Shown piece after piece: positions 1-14,163 of a stretch of DNA of 64,000 nucleotides. The stretch's first letter is position 1. Each line of letters starts with the position of its first letter. Below the pieces are notes generated by a model, which was not told where the DNA came from, did not search any database, and worked only from the letters and a program-made list of their open reading frames with translations. The stretch is from Phylloscopus collybita (lineage: Eukaryota; Chordata; Aves; Passeriformes; Phylloscopidae): positions 33,572,501 through 33,636,500 of the forward strand of contig JAJNNQ010000075.1 of assembly GCA_027886175.1 (NCBI GenBank), read 5' to 3'. Both the position numbers and the translations under genes were made by a program.

Positions 1-536
1 CTGTGAAAATGACATTCTTGTTTTTTCCACCACTAAGAGTAGCTGGGAAATTGTCAAGAATGCCATTTTCAGCAGCCTACAGCAGCGGAATCCGGCATCT
101 TCACACAAAGAGATTTACAAATTCCTTACTTGGAACAAAAGATTTAAGAAAATAAAATCAATGTCTGCTCTTCACTGCACCTTAATATTCACACTTTTTC
201 TTTGAGGCATGTCTAAATAGGCATGTGATTCATAAATGTCAAAATTTCAAACCTAAATTGCAATTTAAAAATACTCTGCCAGTTTTAATGATCCCCAGGG
301 TACAGGGAAACAGAGAAGAAAGTTGTAAGTACTTCTCACAGGAAACGCCCTACCCTTTTACTGGCAACAAATTATGAGAATGCTGCAACATTCATTCTTA
401 CACTGTAATTCTTTACTTCAAATTTGTAATGTTACAATAATATTCACCTTCATGGAAATCAATTAATAATACTCTATTATTTGTAACAAAAGGAAACAAA
501 ATCTTGTAGTCACAGAAAAAAAAAAAACCCAAATAT

Positions 537-923
537 TAGGCTAAGAAAGTTGGAATTGTTCAGTCAGGAAAAGAGAAGCCTTCGAGGTGACCTAACTGCA
601 CCATTCTAAGTACATGAAGGAAGCCTACAAGAAAGATGGAGAGGGACCATTTACAAGGAATAAGGGGGAATAGATTTAAAATGAAAGAGGGTAGAAAGGA
701 AGAAATTAGGAAGAAATTCTTTCCTGTGTGGATGGTGAGGCACTGGCACAGGCTGCCCAGAGAAGCTGTGGATGTCCCATCCCTGCAAGTTTTTCAGGCC
801 AGGTTGGATGGAGCTCTGAGAAACCTGGTCTAGTGCAAGGTGTTCCTGCCTACAAAATGGAATTTGGAACTAAATGATCTTTAAAGTCCCTTCCAACCCA
901 AATCATTTTATGATTCTATGATT
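537..923 (+). mobile_element. CR1 LINE, 3'-end fragment
   Basis: The sequence follows the avian CR1 tail: the end of ORF2 (a degenerate [12 protein letters not shown] segment near 540-590, then ..NRLPREAVDVPSLQVFQARL in the frame starting at 636), followed by the short 3' UTR 'gatctttaaagtcccttccaacc' and the terminal 'tgattctatgatt' units. It is 5'-truncated, as most CR1 copies are, and lies antisense to C8orf34. The ORF2 frame is interrupted, so the copy is inactive. Confidence 0.93.
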
Positions 924-3900
924 ATATATACTTACATATATATGTGCATCACAGATTTTGCTGGAGATTACTTGAGGTCATTCACATGTTAATATATAAC
1001 ATATATGTTAAACTTCAGGTGGAAAAACTGACATTTATTTTCTGGAAAATAAAGAGCATGATTCTGCAGATTACTTAATCTGATTCTGCAGATTTACTTT
1101 GCCCATCATTCTGAAAAAGTTACTTAAAATAAAGACGCTTGTGAGAAGTAAACCTTCGACTCCTGAACAACCGTATAACTTTTTTCAGTTTATTATAATA
1201 ATGATGAATACATGCAATTTCATCTCATTTTTTCCTTATTTCCTGTACCTCTCAAAAGATTCCAAGAAAATATTACTGAGTTATATGGTTTTATCATTTC
1301 TAAGTGTAAGGAATATAAAAGTATCTCTGCTCATGTTAAGATAATTAAGTATCTATTTTACTAAGGAGTTCTTAGACTTCAGACACTGAAGCAGGAATCC
1401 AAAATTTTGTGGCACATCATGAGTACTTCACTACTATCAGACATACTGTCACTTCTGTGGAAAACATAGTCAATGTGGCAACCTTGTAAGAGCCTTAAAA
1501 CTTCAAATTTATCCCAAGTTAGGAAAAGCTTTTAGGGCTAGCAGCTTACTGTGCCTATCATACAGGGATACTGACAGGTGTACACTGACTGGTGAATATC
1601 CTACCTCAACATCATACACTCTTTTCAAAGGCTCCAGTATTGGACAGCTAATCATTGTTTGTTCTGCACACTTGCCAGCATTGTTCCACCAAGCATCAGA
1701 ACTGATAGCATGCAGCGCAAATGGAGAGAAAAGTGAAGGATGGACTTGCTTGGAAACAGGCACAGACAACAAGAGCAAATATCATCATATATTAAAAAAT
1801 GACATTCTAAGCATACATTCTAACAAGAAGTTCAAATGATATATGCAATAGAGTTTAAGTCTAATGCTTAAGTCTAGTATTTCTCAAGTTGTGATTAAAT
1901 GTCCTGCCATTTTTACATCTACTCATATTTTAAAAAAACCAACTTAGTCCTATGTTTGATAACCCACTTACTGAAGACAGAACTTACAAAGGGACTGCTC
2001 CTTGAAAATCTTCTGGAGTAGGAGTTTTGTCACAAAATAAATCCCTATAAATTCACTTCATTTTTTGCCAGATAAGTTACAATTATGCCAATCGTTTATC
2101 TTGCATTCTTTTCCTGCTCATTGTAACTCACTTCAGTTAATATATGACATGCCCCAACAAAATTATCTACACTATTCTCTATTCTGCACTCTTATCTCCC
2201 GGGAATTACAGTCAAATTGCATCACAGATTCGGGTAAATACTCTCTAGAGTAAAGTTTAAGTTGAGCTAGTGATGGTTTTCAGTAGCAGTATCTATGCCT
2301 ACATCTGTTTATATGATCATCATAGCTTATTAGATATGATCTCTCTGAAGGGAAAATGAGCAATGCCTATGGTCTAGAAGTAGATGTTATTTATAAGCAT
2401 CTTTTGAATAGCATTAGCTTGTTTTTCCCCCTAATCTTCTATGTGGAAGCAATCACACACACACACGGAAAGAATACTCTGTCAGCACTGTCTTTTACCC
2501 TATAGACTTTTGAGCCTTTCATTTTCATAGAGCAAGGACTTCTATTAATATTTTATAGCAAGAACCCCTTAAAAAGTAGGTGATTATATCCCAATGCTCT
2601 GTTTCCTTTTACAAAACAATTTGCAAAACAAACTATTTTTTTCCCTTAGAAGATAAAGAGAAGCATTAGGGGGTTTTTTATTTAAACCACAAGTTCTCTC
2701 TTCTTTCAACAGACTTAACTCAGTCAATTATTTGAGATAGGCTTTTGTATAAACAAATCAAATAATAAAAAATTCAAGTCACTAAAACAGTCACACATTA
2801 AACAACTTGCCAGAAAAATAGTGTCAGGATTAGAACTGTTTAAAATTCAATTTTCCCACATGATTCTAACAAAGTAAAAGGCGTGCTACAAACTAAAAGT
2901 ATGAATTAAAGTGTGGAAAGAGAAAGCAATACATACACAATTAAAAATTCTCTTTGCTGGAGAGAAGGAAGCCCTTTAAACTGACCTACAATCTCTTAGA
3001 AGAAAACAAATCCTGTTTTAAGTTCAGTAGGAGGGGTTTGACAGCAGCTGTAGCACTAACTTTTTATTTTCTGTAGTGATCAACATACACTTCATAAATT
3101 AAATGCAAAAACTGCATGTACTTTTAATTAAAATTTAAAACAATCAAATTGTCCCTATTATTCCAATGCAATGTCTTTTGAACACCAACTAAGAAGAAGT
3201 TATGTGAACAGCAAAACTCATTTTAAAGAGAAAGTATCAAATTGGTTAAAATTTAAACAACTGAAGCTGGAGATACTGAGCCTATTTTTTAGGTTCTATA
3301 CATTTACATTTTCTTTCCAAGAGTTTATTTTTCTGGTCTGTACACATTGTTAAACCTTACTTTGTGGTAAACATTTCATATAAATAATGTTATACTGAGA
3401 AAAAGGATACAATAATCACTGCAATAAAACCAGGAACAATTCTATTAATTTTGTGGCAGGAGGATGAATGAAAGATGACCATTTTGATGATGGCTTTCAC
3501 ACATCTTTTGTTCCACACTAATTAGTTCTTTTAGCCTGATACAAGTAACTGTAGTTTTGTACATGTGTTCAGTTAAGTATGTTATATTATATACTATGTC
3601 ACGCTCTTGTTCTATAAATCATTTTCCAGCACGTTTTAAATGTCACCATTGGTAAGTCTTGCATTAACTGCTTGCTAAGTCAATTACAAATGTAATAAAA
3701 CGAAATGAACTTCAAATTCATCACACAACAAAGTTTATTCTTGCAAAAATATAACTCAGCAACACTAACTGAATATCAGTAGTTCTTCTCCTTCCTACAC
3801 ATTTATGCCCTCTCCATAACTAAATAACTGCTTTGCCAGCAGATTTACAAAAATGGGGATAAATTACATATACAAAACAACGGCAGTAGCAGTTTTTATG

Positions 3901-4319
3901 AGCAACAATTGTTGGTATGTTTCTGTCATACTTTGAGAAGCGTTGCTCTCTGAGTTCACTTGCTTCTGCATTGATCAAGGTGACAGAAACCAGATATTCA
4001 AAATTTGTACAATTAGATGAATCACGCGACAGGCTTACAGGACCACTGACCTAGACTGGAAAACTGGGCTAAACCCCCACATTTTGTTGAAAATGACAAA
4101 TTTGTGCAGTTGCAAATAGTCACTACAATGCAGGCTAAATGGATGTCCATAACACCTCATTTTTTGCTGCACATTTCAGCATTTCTTGAAGATATTTTCT
4201 TTCTCCAACGAAAATTTTACTTTTTAATTTAAGGAGTAAAAAACTAAATCTGATTCTCATTTATTCTGTGCTCATTGATGCATATTTCTATAAAGAGTTT
4301 TAAAAAACATGTTCATTGC

Positions 4320-4412
4320 AAAAAAAAACCAAACCGACAAAACCAAACAAACAAAACCAAACTAAACTAAACCAACAACATAAAAAAATAAACTAACTAA
4401 AAAACCAAAAAG
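4320..4412. repeat. A/C-rich low-complexity tract
   Basis: The tract consists almost entirely of 'aaacc', 'aaaac' and 'aaact' units. It could be an eroded microsatellite. No adjacent retroelement body was recognised. Confidence 0.8.
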
Positions 4413-4701
4413 GTTTCTGTGGACCACAGAAAACTAATTAAAAATTGCTTATTAGTTCTTGTAGTCACATGCAGTATTCAGTACGAATTTCCATACAACT
4501 CTTACCAAAATAAAGAACCTATTTTATTTTTGATAACTTTTGAATGGAAAAATAACACTAAAGGTTTCCACTGTGCCTTTTTTCGCCCCGTTTTCTTGCC
4601 CATATGGTATTTGTCTCCTGCAACGTGCAGCACTTTGTTCGCTTTTTAAACAGATTAAATCTCATCTACTTTTAGATTAATCAACCCCTAAGGAAAAGCG
4701 C

Positions 4702-4720
4702 TAGCGCCCCCTGGTGGGCA
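4702..4720 (-). promoter_or_regulatory. Near-consensus CTCF binding motif
   Basis: The minus strand reads TGCCCACCAGGGGGCGCTA, 18 of 19 positions identical to the vertebrate CTCF consensus TGGCCACCAGGGGGCGCTA as I remember it. It sits in a CpG-containing GC-rich pocket (about 4690-4830) within otherwise AT-rich intron. Occupancy is inferred, not shown. Confidence 0.75.
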
Positions 4721-4763
4721 CGGCCGCCCTCCGACAACGCCGGCGTCACTCCAAAACCTCAGC

Positions 4764-4785
4764 ACAGCGACAGCGACAGCGACAC
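4764..4785. repeat. Short hexanucleotide tandem (acagcg)
   Basis: About 3.5 copies of a 6-base unit (acagcg, in other phase gacagc) lie 44 bases from the CTCF-like motif, in the same GC-rich pocket. Confidence 0.85.
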
Positions 4786-5355
4786 TGCATTGCCTTGCCA
4801 CGCGTTCTTACTTCCTAACCATCCACTAGGCTGCGGAACAAGGCCTGTAAACTGCAGAAACACTTCCTTGCTTACCCAAAACGTTCACTTTTGCATCCGT
4901 ATTTTCACTATAGAATATATGGAAACAGGTTTATGAGGAACGTAACCTCTGCACTCTTTATTTTAGCGGCTTCTTTCACAAAGTAATTAGAACTAGTAAA
5001 TCACATTTGCTATGTTGGCTTGCTATTTTAAAATAAACTGAAAGGCGTTGTAGAACACAAGAATGACAGGCTGAACCTGAATGGTCCAATCTTAGTGCCA
5101 GTGGACATAACAGTCCATACAATGTACATGAGTGAAAATGCACTAAGGAACAGTCTCTTTGTTTTAGTGAGCCTGCTTGCAGGGCAGAGTCTAAGTATGT
5201 TCCCACTGCCACTCACAGTTTTGCACTGTGTTTAACAGTGCAGATTCCTATAAAGTTAGCAGACAGGAGTCCCACCTGAACATAATTTCCATGATATAAT
5301 AGGAATTTCAGGATAACAGCAGAGTATCCCATTATTAAGTCTTCAGAGTATAAAT

Positions 5356-5400
5356 CTGCATAAAGATGCAGATGCAGCTGCATAAAGATGCAGCATAAAG
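5356..5400. repeat. 22-bp tandem duplication
   Basis: The unit 'ctgcataaagatgcagatgcag' is followed at once by 'ctgcataaagatgcag' and a third partial 'cataaag'. It probably arose by replication slippage. Confidence 0.85.
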
Positions 5401-7965
5401 ACATCATTGCAGCGCCAGTGAGAGTCCCAAATGGAGTGCAGGATCTGGGACTAGTGCGCCAAAATCAGTTACCTCGGGAGCCTCACAGTCCACTTCTGGA
5501 ATCATGTTCATCTCTGTAGGCAGAAAGTGTCTGAGGTCCTATCTCAGGATTTTCATTGAGGCATATGCCAGGTCATTGTATCTACTATTTCCAGTGTATT
5601 ACAGGAAACATTTCCTTTCCGGAAGTAGAAAGAAACTCTTCCAGGCTGTCACAAGTGGCAGAGGCATTAGACTGAGTTGGTGCTGAGGAGTACTGCAGAA
5701 GATGAAGTCCATCCCAGTCATTCTCAGAGAAAACCATGACTTTTTGAGTAACTCATTTTGTCTATGTCCAAATACTTTTGCTAGAGTGATACCGAGGATG
5801 TGAGGTAACTTTGCATCCAAACAAAAACCCTTGAACGCGGTTCCATTAAATTCACTGTATTGTATGAAATTAATGGGGACCTGTTGTATGTAAGAAATCA
5901 GCATAAAGCAAGCAAAAATCTTAAGTTTTGGCCAGTACTGAAACAAACGATTCCTTTTGTCCGATTGTCCCCCATTTGTTAATTATTGATTTAAAGCAAA
6001 ATAATGCTTATCCATCAGACTTGGTTTTTTCTTTGGATTACTTATTTTCGTAAACACCGTAAGTCTCGTCAAATTTGAAGAAAAAAATTAAATATTTGCT
6101 AAGTCTGTTTCCACTTTTTAAAAAAATATAAATAAATGAATATAAGCCCTAGCAAGATTAGAACAACATTTATGAATTTTGAAGACAACATAAACTGAGG
6201 CAGAGGCTCCAAAGTATCCTGACCAGGTTGTGCAGCAGTGGAAAGGGACTAGATGTTTCTGCCTCTGGCTCCCTCATGCTTTTCCTAGCACTAGCCTCAC
6301 CTAGCTCTGTAGCTTCCTCTCACTTCCCAAGATGTGAATGCTGTAGTTCCTCTGCAGACTGCAGCAGTGAGCAGTGTGAGCAGTGTGACTCTGCATCTCT
6401 CTGTAAGATAATACTAAGACCTCAATAACCAGGACTGCTTTGTGTGGGTCACCATAACACCTCATTTTAAATCATTATATTCATTGCATTTTGAGTAACA
6501 AGGCCTCCTCATCTGTGTCATGGTTAAATGCACTATCCATAGTCTATACTAGGGATTTTGGAGACATGAGAGTGTTGCTCATTGTCTGTAGAGTTTCTAT
6601 CTGCCATCATGTGTAATTTTGTAATGCTTCCTTGCACGGAATATATCCATATTTTATTACCTTGTATTCTACCAGATACAGTTTCCAGTTGTACCTAAAT
6701 AAATTCATACACTCTCTATTGACTATTCACTGATTTCTTATTTTCCATTAGGATTGTTCTATCTGGAGCCCATGAGTTAATACTAAATTTTCACCTAATC
6801 TGTAGGAACTGCTTCTTTCTTCTGTCTAAAGATAGAAGATCTGATCTCTGTTACACAGTCTGGGATGCCTCCAGCTTTCTGCCCACAGGACTAATTTTTC
6901 CATCTATCTTGTAATTCTCCCATTTCACCAAAAACTATCACTTAGGTGTTTTTTCAGAGCTAAATGGCCAAAATTTGTTAGTTCTACTAACTTTTATTCA
7001 TAGCATTTCACCTCCTCATTTTAACTTCCTGTTACTGCCCTCACAGCTGCTAAGCTACTCATCAACCTTTAAAGCCTGCTACCATTTTTTAAATTACTTG
7101 TTCTGAAGAGAAAGCAAAAATTGGAAGCCATTCACTACCACTTATTTAGATAATTTCAGGCAGGGATTTCAGTCCACTTCAAAGGCTCAGGGAAGGTAAA
7201 CAACTGTAACGAGCTGTAATTACCTGTCTTGGTCATTTTATATTAACCTATCTGTATAATTTTAATATTAACTACTTCGGTTTATCAACTTCTAAAATGT
7301 GGCACAAAAACATATTTACTTCTGAGTGTTTAAATGCACAATACCCTTCAACCCTCTCACCTGGTCTTCTTCTTCTTCTACACAAAATCAACATTTTGGT
7401 TTTGAATCAGCCTGCAGCTTCTTTTTTATCCCCATGGTTCTGGAGATAACCACAAGATTTGACAGAATTTCAGCAATACTAGAGGGCTCATACAATTCTC
7501 ATCAGTAAATAAATGTCCCTTCTAGATGACTGAACTGCTAATCAGCTACTGGTTAGTTAGAAGTGCAGCTTGTACCTCTAATATTTGTTAGCATATTTGA
7601 AACTGCCTTTTTGTGTTAAGTAATACAGATGTGAGAGGAATAAGGAATACAGCAATCATTCATGTATGTTTGCTTGACACATATAATTCTTATACAGGTT
7701 ATTTAAACCACCTAATATTTTAAACCCTTCTGCATGTCTTCTAATCACACAGGAAGTATCCTATTTCATTACCTATCTTACTTTCCCTCTGAAGTCTAGA
7801 TCTAATCCCTTCATCTCCCCTGTGTGTTTTATTTGGTAAAACTTTTATTTGTACAGTAGTTTACTCAGATATAGATCAACATCAAGTTTCTAATTATCTC
7901 ATTTTGAGTATATTACAAGCAAAGTACAGGAAAATTACATGTCATGGCCCTCTTCTATACTGGCA

Positions 7966-8305
7966 AGTCACTGAATCATTCAGGCTCAGAGGGTCCTCAG
8001 GATGTCCAGGGCTCACAGTCCTGCTCAAAGTAGCATCATCCAAGACGCCTAGGGTTTTATGAATTGAATCTTGGAATCATCCAAGGTCAGAGACTCCACA
8101 ACCTCCCTGGGCAACTGTTTCAGCAGTTATGTATCCATACACTGACTTTTTTTTCCCCTTTATATTTAATCAGATTTTTTTCTGTATCAATTTCTGCCCA
8201 GCGTCTGTTGTGCACCTCAGCAAAGGGTGTGGCTCTTCTCAGAAGCCTCCACTTCAGCTCTGGGAGGCTGAGTTCCCTCAGCGTCAACCCATAGACAGGA
8301 CTCCT
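7966..8305 (-). mobile_element. Old CR1 LINE 3' fragment, reverse orientation
   Basis: Read on the plus strand this resembles the reverse complement of a CR1 3' end: 'actgaatcattcaggctc' at the 3' terminus, then 'agactccacaacctccctgggcaactgtttcagc', then a diverged run ending near 'agcctccacttcagctctgggaggctgagttccctcagc'. Divergence is high and the boundaries are approximate. Confidence 0.75.
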
Positions 8306-11237
8306 TTATAAATACTGGACAGTCTTAAAAGAGATGTCTCCTGTTTCTAGCTGCTAGACTTGCTTCAGCATAACTTACTCTATCTCTTTGCTATCACAAC
8401 TTATATCCTGTATACTACTCCACACATTTATTTTTTTTTTCCTTAAGGATTGTAAGAAAACACAAGCTGTAAAAACAAGTGAATGTGAAAAGCATGGAAA
8501 AGGCAGCCCCTCTACTTTACTATCTGCTTATCTCAAAACTGTTACATCCCATCACATACTTTGGTATATAGATGTGCTGCAGCAGTTGAAGACTCAGGAA
8601 ACCTGAACTTCCCATTTGATCCACGTTTCTGTTCATGAGGGTTTGCCATTAAAAAAAAATTAAATAGCCTCAAGGAAAAAGGAAAATAAGGCTCCATGTT
8701 TCTATTCATCCTCCTAATCACTTCTCTAAATAACTTCTTCTTATTTCATTATCTTACTCTTAGTAGACAATATTACACATACATGAGATGTACTAGTTCA
8801 TTGTTGTTTCTGCTGGGAATACTAGTTATTTTGAAATATCCCACTTGTGGAGAAGAATGTGTTACTAAATCTATGATAATATTCCCCACCCTGTTACAGT
8901 ACTTTTCAATTCCAATTTCATTTTGCTAAGTTTCACACTAAAAAATGGCAGTTTTACAGTCTGAGAAAAGATCTCAAAATCCAATTACTTCTCAATATAA
9001 TCAGACACCTAATTCTCACTCTCTCATACTTACAAACCCACATGACAAATCTGTGAATCTAAACTCAAATAGTTAACTACACATTGACAACTAAGTGATC
9101 AGTCTTCTGGAGTTACTAACATTGGTAGTATGTAACACAGACATTTCAGTCTGATTTCCAAAGTAACAAACTCACAATCAGCACTCCCTACTTATCTTTT
9201 GCGATTCAGAAACTTATCAGAGTTTATCAGTATCTTTTGAGTAGTTCTTCTATTAATTCTGCATCAATAAAACACAATGACAATTGTCAATTATACCAGT
9301 TGCCAAACTAGATGTCAAGTCTCAGCACATGCTAACCTTACAAGCCAAAACTAAAATGCTTTTAGTAACCAGTTGTATAGATACTGTTTGAGTTTGGTTT
9401 TTCCTCCCTGAAAATCCACTAATATTTATTGAGCACAGATTTTTACTACAGATTTTGATGGTAACTGTGTTACTTTATCATATGATTTGCTACCTATACA
9501 TCTTGGGAGATATAACATCAGCTGCTGTGTTATCCTGCCACATGGCAAACGACTACCCTGCAGATGCAAGTTAATTTTAACATCACAAAGCATTGCCTTG
9601 TAACAATGGAAAACCACACCAAAAGGAAAATGGAGTAGCACACAATTTTTACATCACCTTACCTTTAACTGGAAGTATTTGGGGTAGATGAGGTAGGAAA
9701 TCCTGAAATCCAAATACACAGTCTGTTGAATGAGCAAGAAACAATAGCTTTCCTGCTCAGAGAAAAGCCAGAAATATTTGGTGTATTCATTTAATGAAAG
9801 GAGACAAGGAATCAGCCCTCAGGGAATAAATTTTAATTTGGCTCTGTGTGATTTTCCCATACGACAGAACAGGAATAATTAATAGAAGAATGAACTCATG
9901 AGTGATTTAGGGGCAAAGAGGTATGCTAAGAGTATCACCTAAGCAGTAAATATAGAAAACACTTCACCTAACTTTAAACAATAGGAGAAATACTGTTTCA
10001 AGCAAACTATCTAAAACTACATTGTATGAAGACCCTAAAATTTTGCTATGTACTGAGTACATAGCAATCAAATTCCACATTCCACATCAAAAGACTTTTT
10101 TTTTGAGAAAAGGAGAGAGAGATGAGAGCAACGTATTAGATAGATACCTGATTTCTCATTGCTATGATGACATGCATAAAATCCTACCCACAGCCTCATT
10201 CTAGCACTACCAGACTTGGGATCAGCTCCATTACATAGTCCACCTGAAACTGGAACAAATTTAACTGGCCTACCGAGACACAGAAAGATGCAGAGAACAG
10301 CTAAAGCAAAGTATGAAGAAGTGACTCTTTCTACTGCCACTGAGTGTTCTGAGCTGCTTGGGCCTTCTACTATTTTGAATACGGCTATGCATTTGAACCA
10401 CACATTTAGCTTTCATAATTTAGCTTTCACTTTTAATTATGAGACTCAAGTACATTAAGCATTTTCAGGGCTTATCACCTAAATGCTGACTTTTTCTTTG
10501 AGACTAGGACACAGTTGTGTGATTCTCAATTCCTGTAACAACTTGAAGATTATTATTTCGCAAAATACTCTTTGCTCCCTTGCAGAATCTATTCATATGT
10601 GGTAGCTGAAGTTCTCATATAAGTGATATCTACATTGAGATGTAACACTAATACACCTTCTCATCTCTTTCTTCTTTTCTCTAATGGCAGAGGAAAGAGC
10701 ATCATAAGCCCTCAGTTTAATATATAATTTCTTGGTTACTCACAAAATTCTCCTTAAAGAGTCACAGTGCTCCACATAGGAAGCATATAAGCTTATGTCT
10801 TGACAAGTGCCAATAAAATTCCACTAAACCATGTGAAATTAGGCTTCTAATGTTAGCAAGCAGCAAAAATTATATATTTTGATTATGAATGCTTTCTCGT
10901 GATCATTTTGCATGGCATATATTATCAGTTCTGGAAATAGACTAAGTAGTTTCAAATCTAACTCCTAATAGAAGCCACAAATATAAATTAAAATCAGCAG
11001 AAAAGCAGTAATTAAAATATACTTTAACATACCAGTTAGGAATAAACCACAAATAACCTATGTCTCAAACACATTTGGAGTGCCAAACTCAAATACCAAA
11101 ATCAAATAAAACAGAAAAATGAAAGCAAATACAGTATAAATCACTGGGAAACAACACATAACAAGTTTTGAATTGTAATACTTACATAAGTAGACAAGAT
11201 ATTCATAGTATTTCAACAGAACTGTCTTAGTTTTGGG

Positions 11238-11303
11238 TTAAATTAAATAAATTTATTAAATTTTTAAATAATATTTATTATTATTAAATAAATTAAACAA
11301 ATA
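11238..11303. repeat. AT-only low-complexity stretch
   Basis: About 65 bases of A and T with 'ttaaataaat' and 'tattattatt' units that can fold back on each other. It contains almost no G or C. Confidence 0.8.
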
Positions 11304-12769
11304 GTCTTTTTCAGAAATTTCATACACTTTCCTCTAACTGTACCAGAACATAAAACATCTATATTCATTAGGAAATGTAAATGAACCCCCCTATTTTCTG
11401 CAAATGGCATTAAGTTACAGTTTCAACAATTGGAAAGCTTCGCCAAGTAATTATTGCATCAGAAAAACCTAATATGAAATTTTGAAAAAGGTGCTATGGT
11501 GTTCTGCAGCACACGGCAATGGAACCAGTTTTTCTACATGGATTTCCAACATCTTCTTCTCAATAAATTCTAGTTTAGAAAGATGGGCAGAAAACCACAT
11601 TTTAAAGTATTTCATTTACAGTTTTGGCTTGGTTCATTCTGTTTCAATTTTTATTTTTTGTTGTTATATATGCCAAATTCTGTCCATTATTATAAACAGC
11701 ACTATGATTCAGCATGCAAAACCTAAGAAATACTCTTGCAAAAAATATAGTTTATTTCATTTTTTTAGCATTTATATGTGTGATTTTATACATATAAGTA
11801 GATTTCTATGGTCAATCATCAAAACCCTGTTAAATTTATACTTCACTGAATTGCTGGCAGTAATTATCTTACTGTGAGCAAATTATCTGTATACAAAATA
11901 AAGGACAATTTATTCGTAGAAGTTGATATTTTAGCAATTCAGAAAAACCTGACACTAATCAGCCACATTAACAAGAAAAATACATTTAAGCTCTGTTCTG
12001 TTTGGACATAATTTCTTGCCTTCACACCCTTGCCTCACAATAGGAATTAAATTCACAAATGTCGCTTTGAATAAGCCCTCTCCCTACCTATTACTCGGAA
12101 GAACAATCTCCCCTCAGCAGCTGAAAAGAGCCCCAAAGCCAAGGAATTCAATGAAGCAGTTCAAACACTAGCTCTATGGGGTTGTGATACCCAAAATCCA
12201 GTAATCATAGTAACTCTCACTCTGCTGTCACCTCCCTGAATTGTCTGGATAGCTCTGGATCAATCTTGTTCTCTCAGCACAAACAGTGATTTCAAATGTC
12301 TTTAACTGAATAGTAAAGAACCCTCACCAGAGCTCACAGGGTTCCCCTGCTCTCTTCTGAATCTCCAAGTGAAGAAATCCTTACTACTTACTAAATTACA
12401 AGTTTGACTGTTGTAACTGACTTTTTCTCCTATTTTCTTTCCCTGCAGGCTTCAAAAAGAGAATGAGGCTGCTCAGAAGCTGGCAGCAGTTTAGCAAACA
12501 GACTAGTCCATCAGGCGGGCCAGATCTCCCCGACCAGCTTGTGAACTCTTAACATTCACATTTTGAACTTCAGTGTAAGCTAAAGAATATATACAGAGTA
12601 TATGAGGATGCAAGTGCTGATTACTAATACTGGAGAGTCAGCACCCTGACTAAAACAGATCCAGGCACAAAAGTAATTACATCCATTGCTGGATTTCTTT
12701 AGATATATTGCCACAGAATGATTTCCCCAGTATGTCTAAACTAAGCTAAAGTGTCCTAAAGAAGTACCA

Positions 12770-14163
12770 AGTAGTTTGGACATCAATTTATCCAGCATCC
12801 TAGGGATACCATCTAGGGACGATACAAGAGCAGGGCAAGTACATAAAGATACTTCATCGATCTGCAAATGTGAGAGGTTAGCAAATGTGACACCCTTCTA
12901 CAAGAGCAGCCAGAAGGATCTGGTGAACTACAGATCTGTTAGCCTGACCTCGGTGCCAGGGAAGGTCACGGAGCAGGTCATCTCAAGTGCCACCACACAG
13001 CACATGAAGGAAAACCTCATGTCCATGGGGATCAGGCTCAACCAGTATGGGTTTATGAAAGGCAGTGTCTGCCTGACCAACAGGATGTCCTTCTACAACA
13101 AAGTGACCTACTTACTGAACAACAGAAATGCTGTGGATGGTGTCCCCTCGGACTCCAGTAATTGACACCATTTCCCCAGTATTCTCCTGAAGAAACTGGC
13201 TGCTCGCACTTTGGATAAGTGCACTTGTTCATTGAATGAAAAACTAGCTGGATGGCTGGGCCAGAAAAAGGTGGGGAATGGAGTTACATCCAGCTCGTGG
13301 CTGGTCACCGGTGGCGTTCCCCAGGCCTTGGTATTGGGGCCAGCCCCATTTAATATCTTCAGCAATAATCTGGATGAAGGGATCAAGGGCACCCTCAATC
13401 AGTTTGCAGATGACACCAAATTGGGCAGGAGTGTTGATCTGCCAAAGGAAGGCTCTGCAGAGGGATCTGGACAGGCTGGATTGATGGGCCAAGGCCAGTG
13501 GTATATATGGGGTTCAACAAAGCAAAGGAGTGGGTGCTGCCCTTGTGTCGCAACAACCCCACTCGGCGCTACAAGCTGGGGCAGTGGGGCTGGAAAGTTG
13601 CCCAGTGAAAAAGGGCCTGGGAGTGCTCGTTAATAGACGTCTGAACATGAAACAGCCGTGTGCCCAAGAAAGCCAATGGCAACCTGACTTGGATCAAAAA
13701 CAGCACACTCAACAAGACCAGAGCAGTGATTGTCCCTCTGTACTCAGCACTGGTGAGGTCAATCTCAAATCCTGTGCTCAATTTAGGACCCCTCACTAAA
13801 AGGAAGACATAGAGATGCTGGAACACATTCAGAAAAGGACACTGGTGAAGTGTCTGGAGCACAAGTCTAATGAGGAGCAGCTGAGGGAGATGGGATTGTT
13901 TAGCCTGGAGAAAAGGAGGCTTGGGGGTGACCTTACCACTTCTACAACTCCCTGAAAGGACGTTGTAGCCATGTGGGGATCAGGCTCTTCTCCCATGTAA
14001 CAAGTGACAGAACAAGGATCCAAGTCATGCCAGGTGAGATTTAGATTGCATATTAGGAAAAAATTTCTTCATGAAAGGTTTGTCAAGCATTTGAACAGGA
14101 TGCCCAAGGAAGTCGCTGAGATCTGTAGATGTGCTGCACAGTACATGGTTTAGTAGTGGACAT
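12770..14163 (+). mobile_element. CR1 LINE, ORF2 reverse transcriptase remnant
   Basis: About 1.4 kb of CR1 ORF2 in broken frames. Segments visible in order: NYRSVSLTSVPGKVTEQVIS and YGFMKGSVCLTNRMSFYNKV (12776-13165 frame), [28 protein letters not shown] and FADDTKLG (13211 frame; the catalytic FADD box at about 13403-13414 is intact), [10 protein letters not shown] (shifted frame), then [10 protein letters not shown] and a final region ending near 'catggtttagtagtgga'. Frameshifts and stops (for example at 13165) make it non-functional. The extreme 3' tail is missing. It is antisense to C8orf34. Confidence 0.93.

Noticed and set aside
5599..5946. 115-codon open frame on the minus strand
   Set aside because: No recognisable domain, no splice or promoter context, and composition like the surrounding intron; probably chance.
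11482..11877. 131-codon hydrophobic open frame, suggestive of membrane segments
   Set aside because: Hydrophobicity comes from T-rich sequence; no start context, homology or neighbouring exons support a gene.
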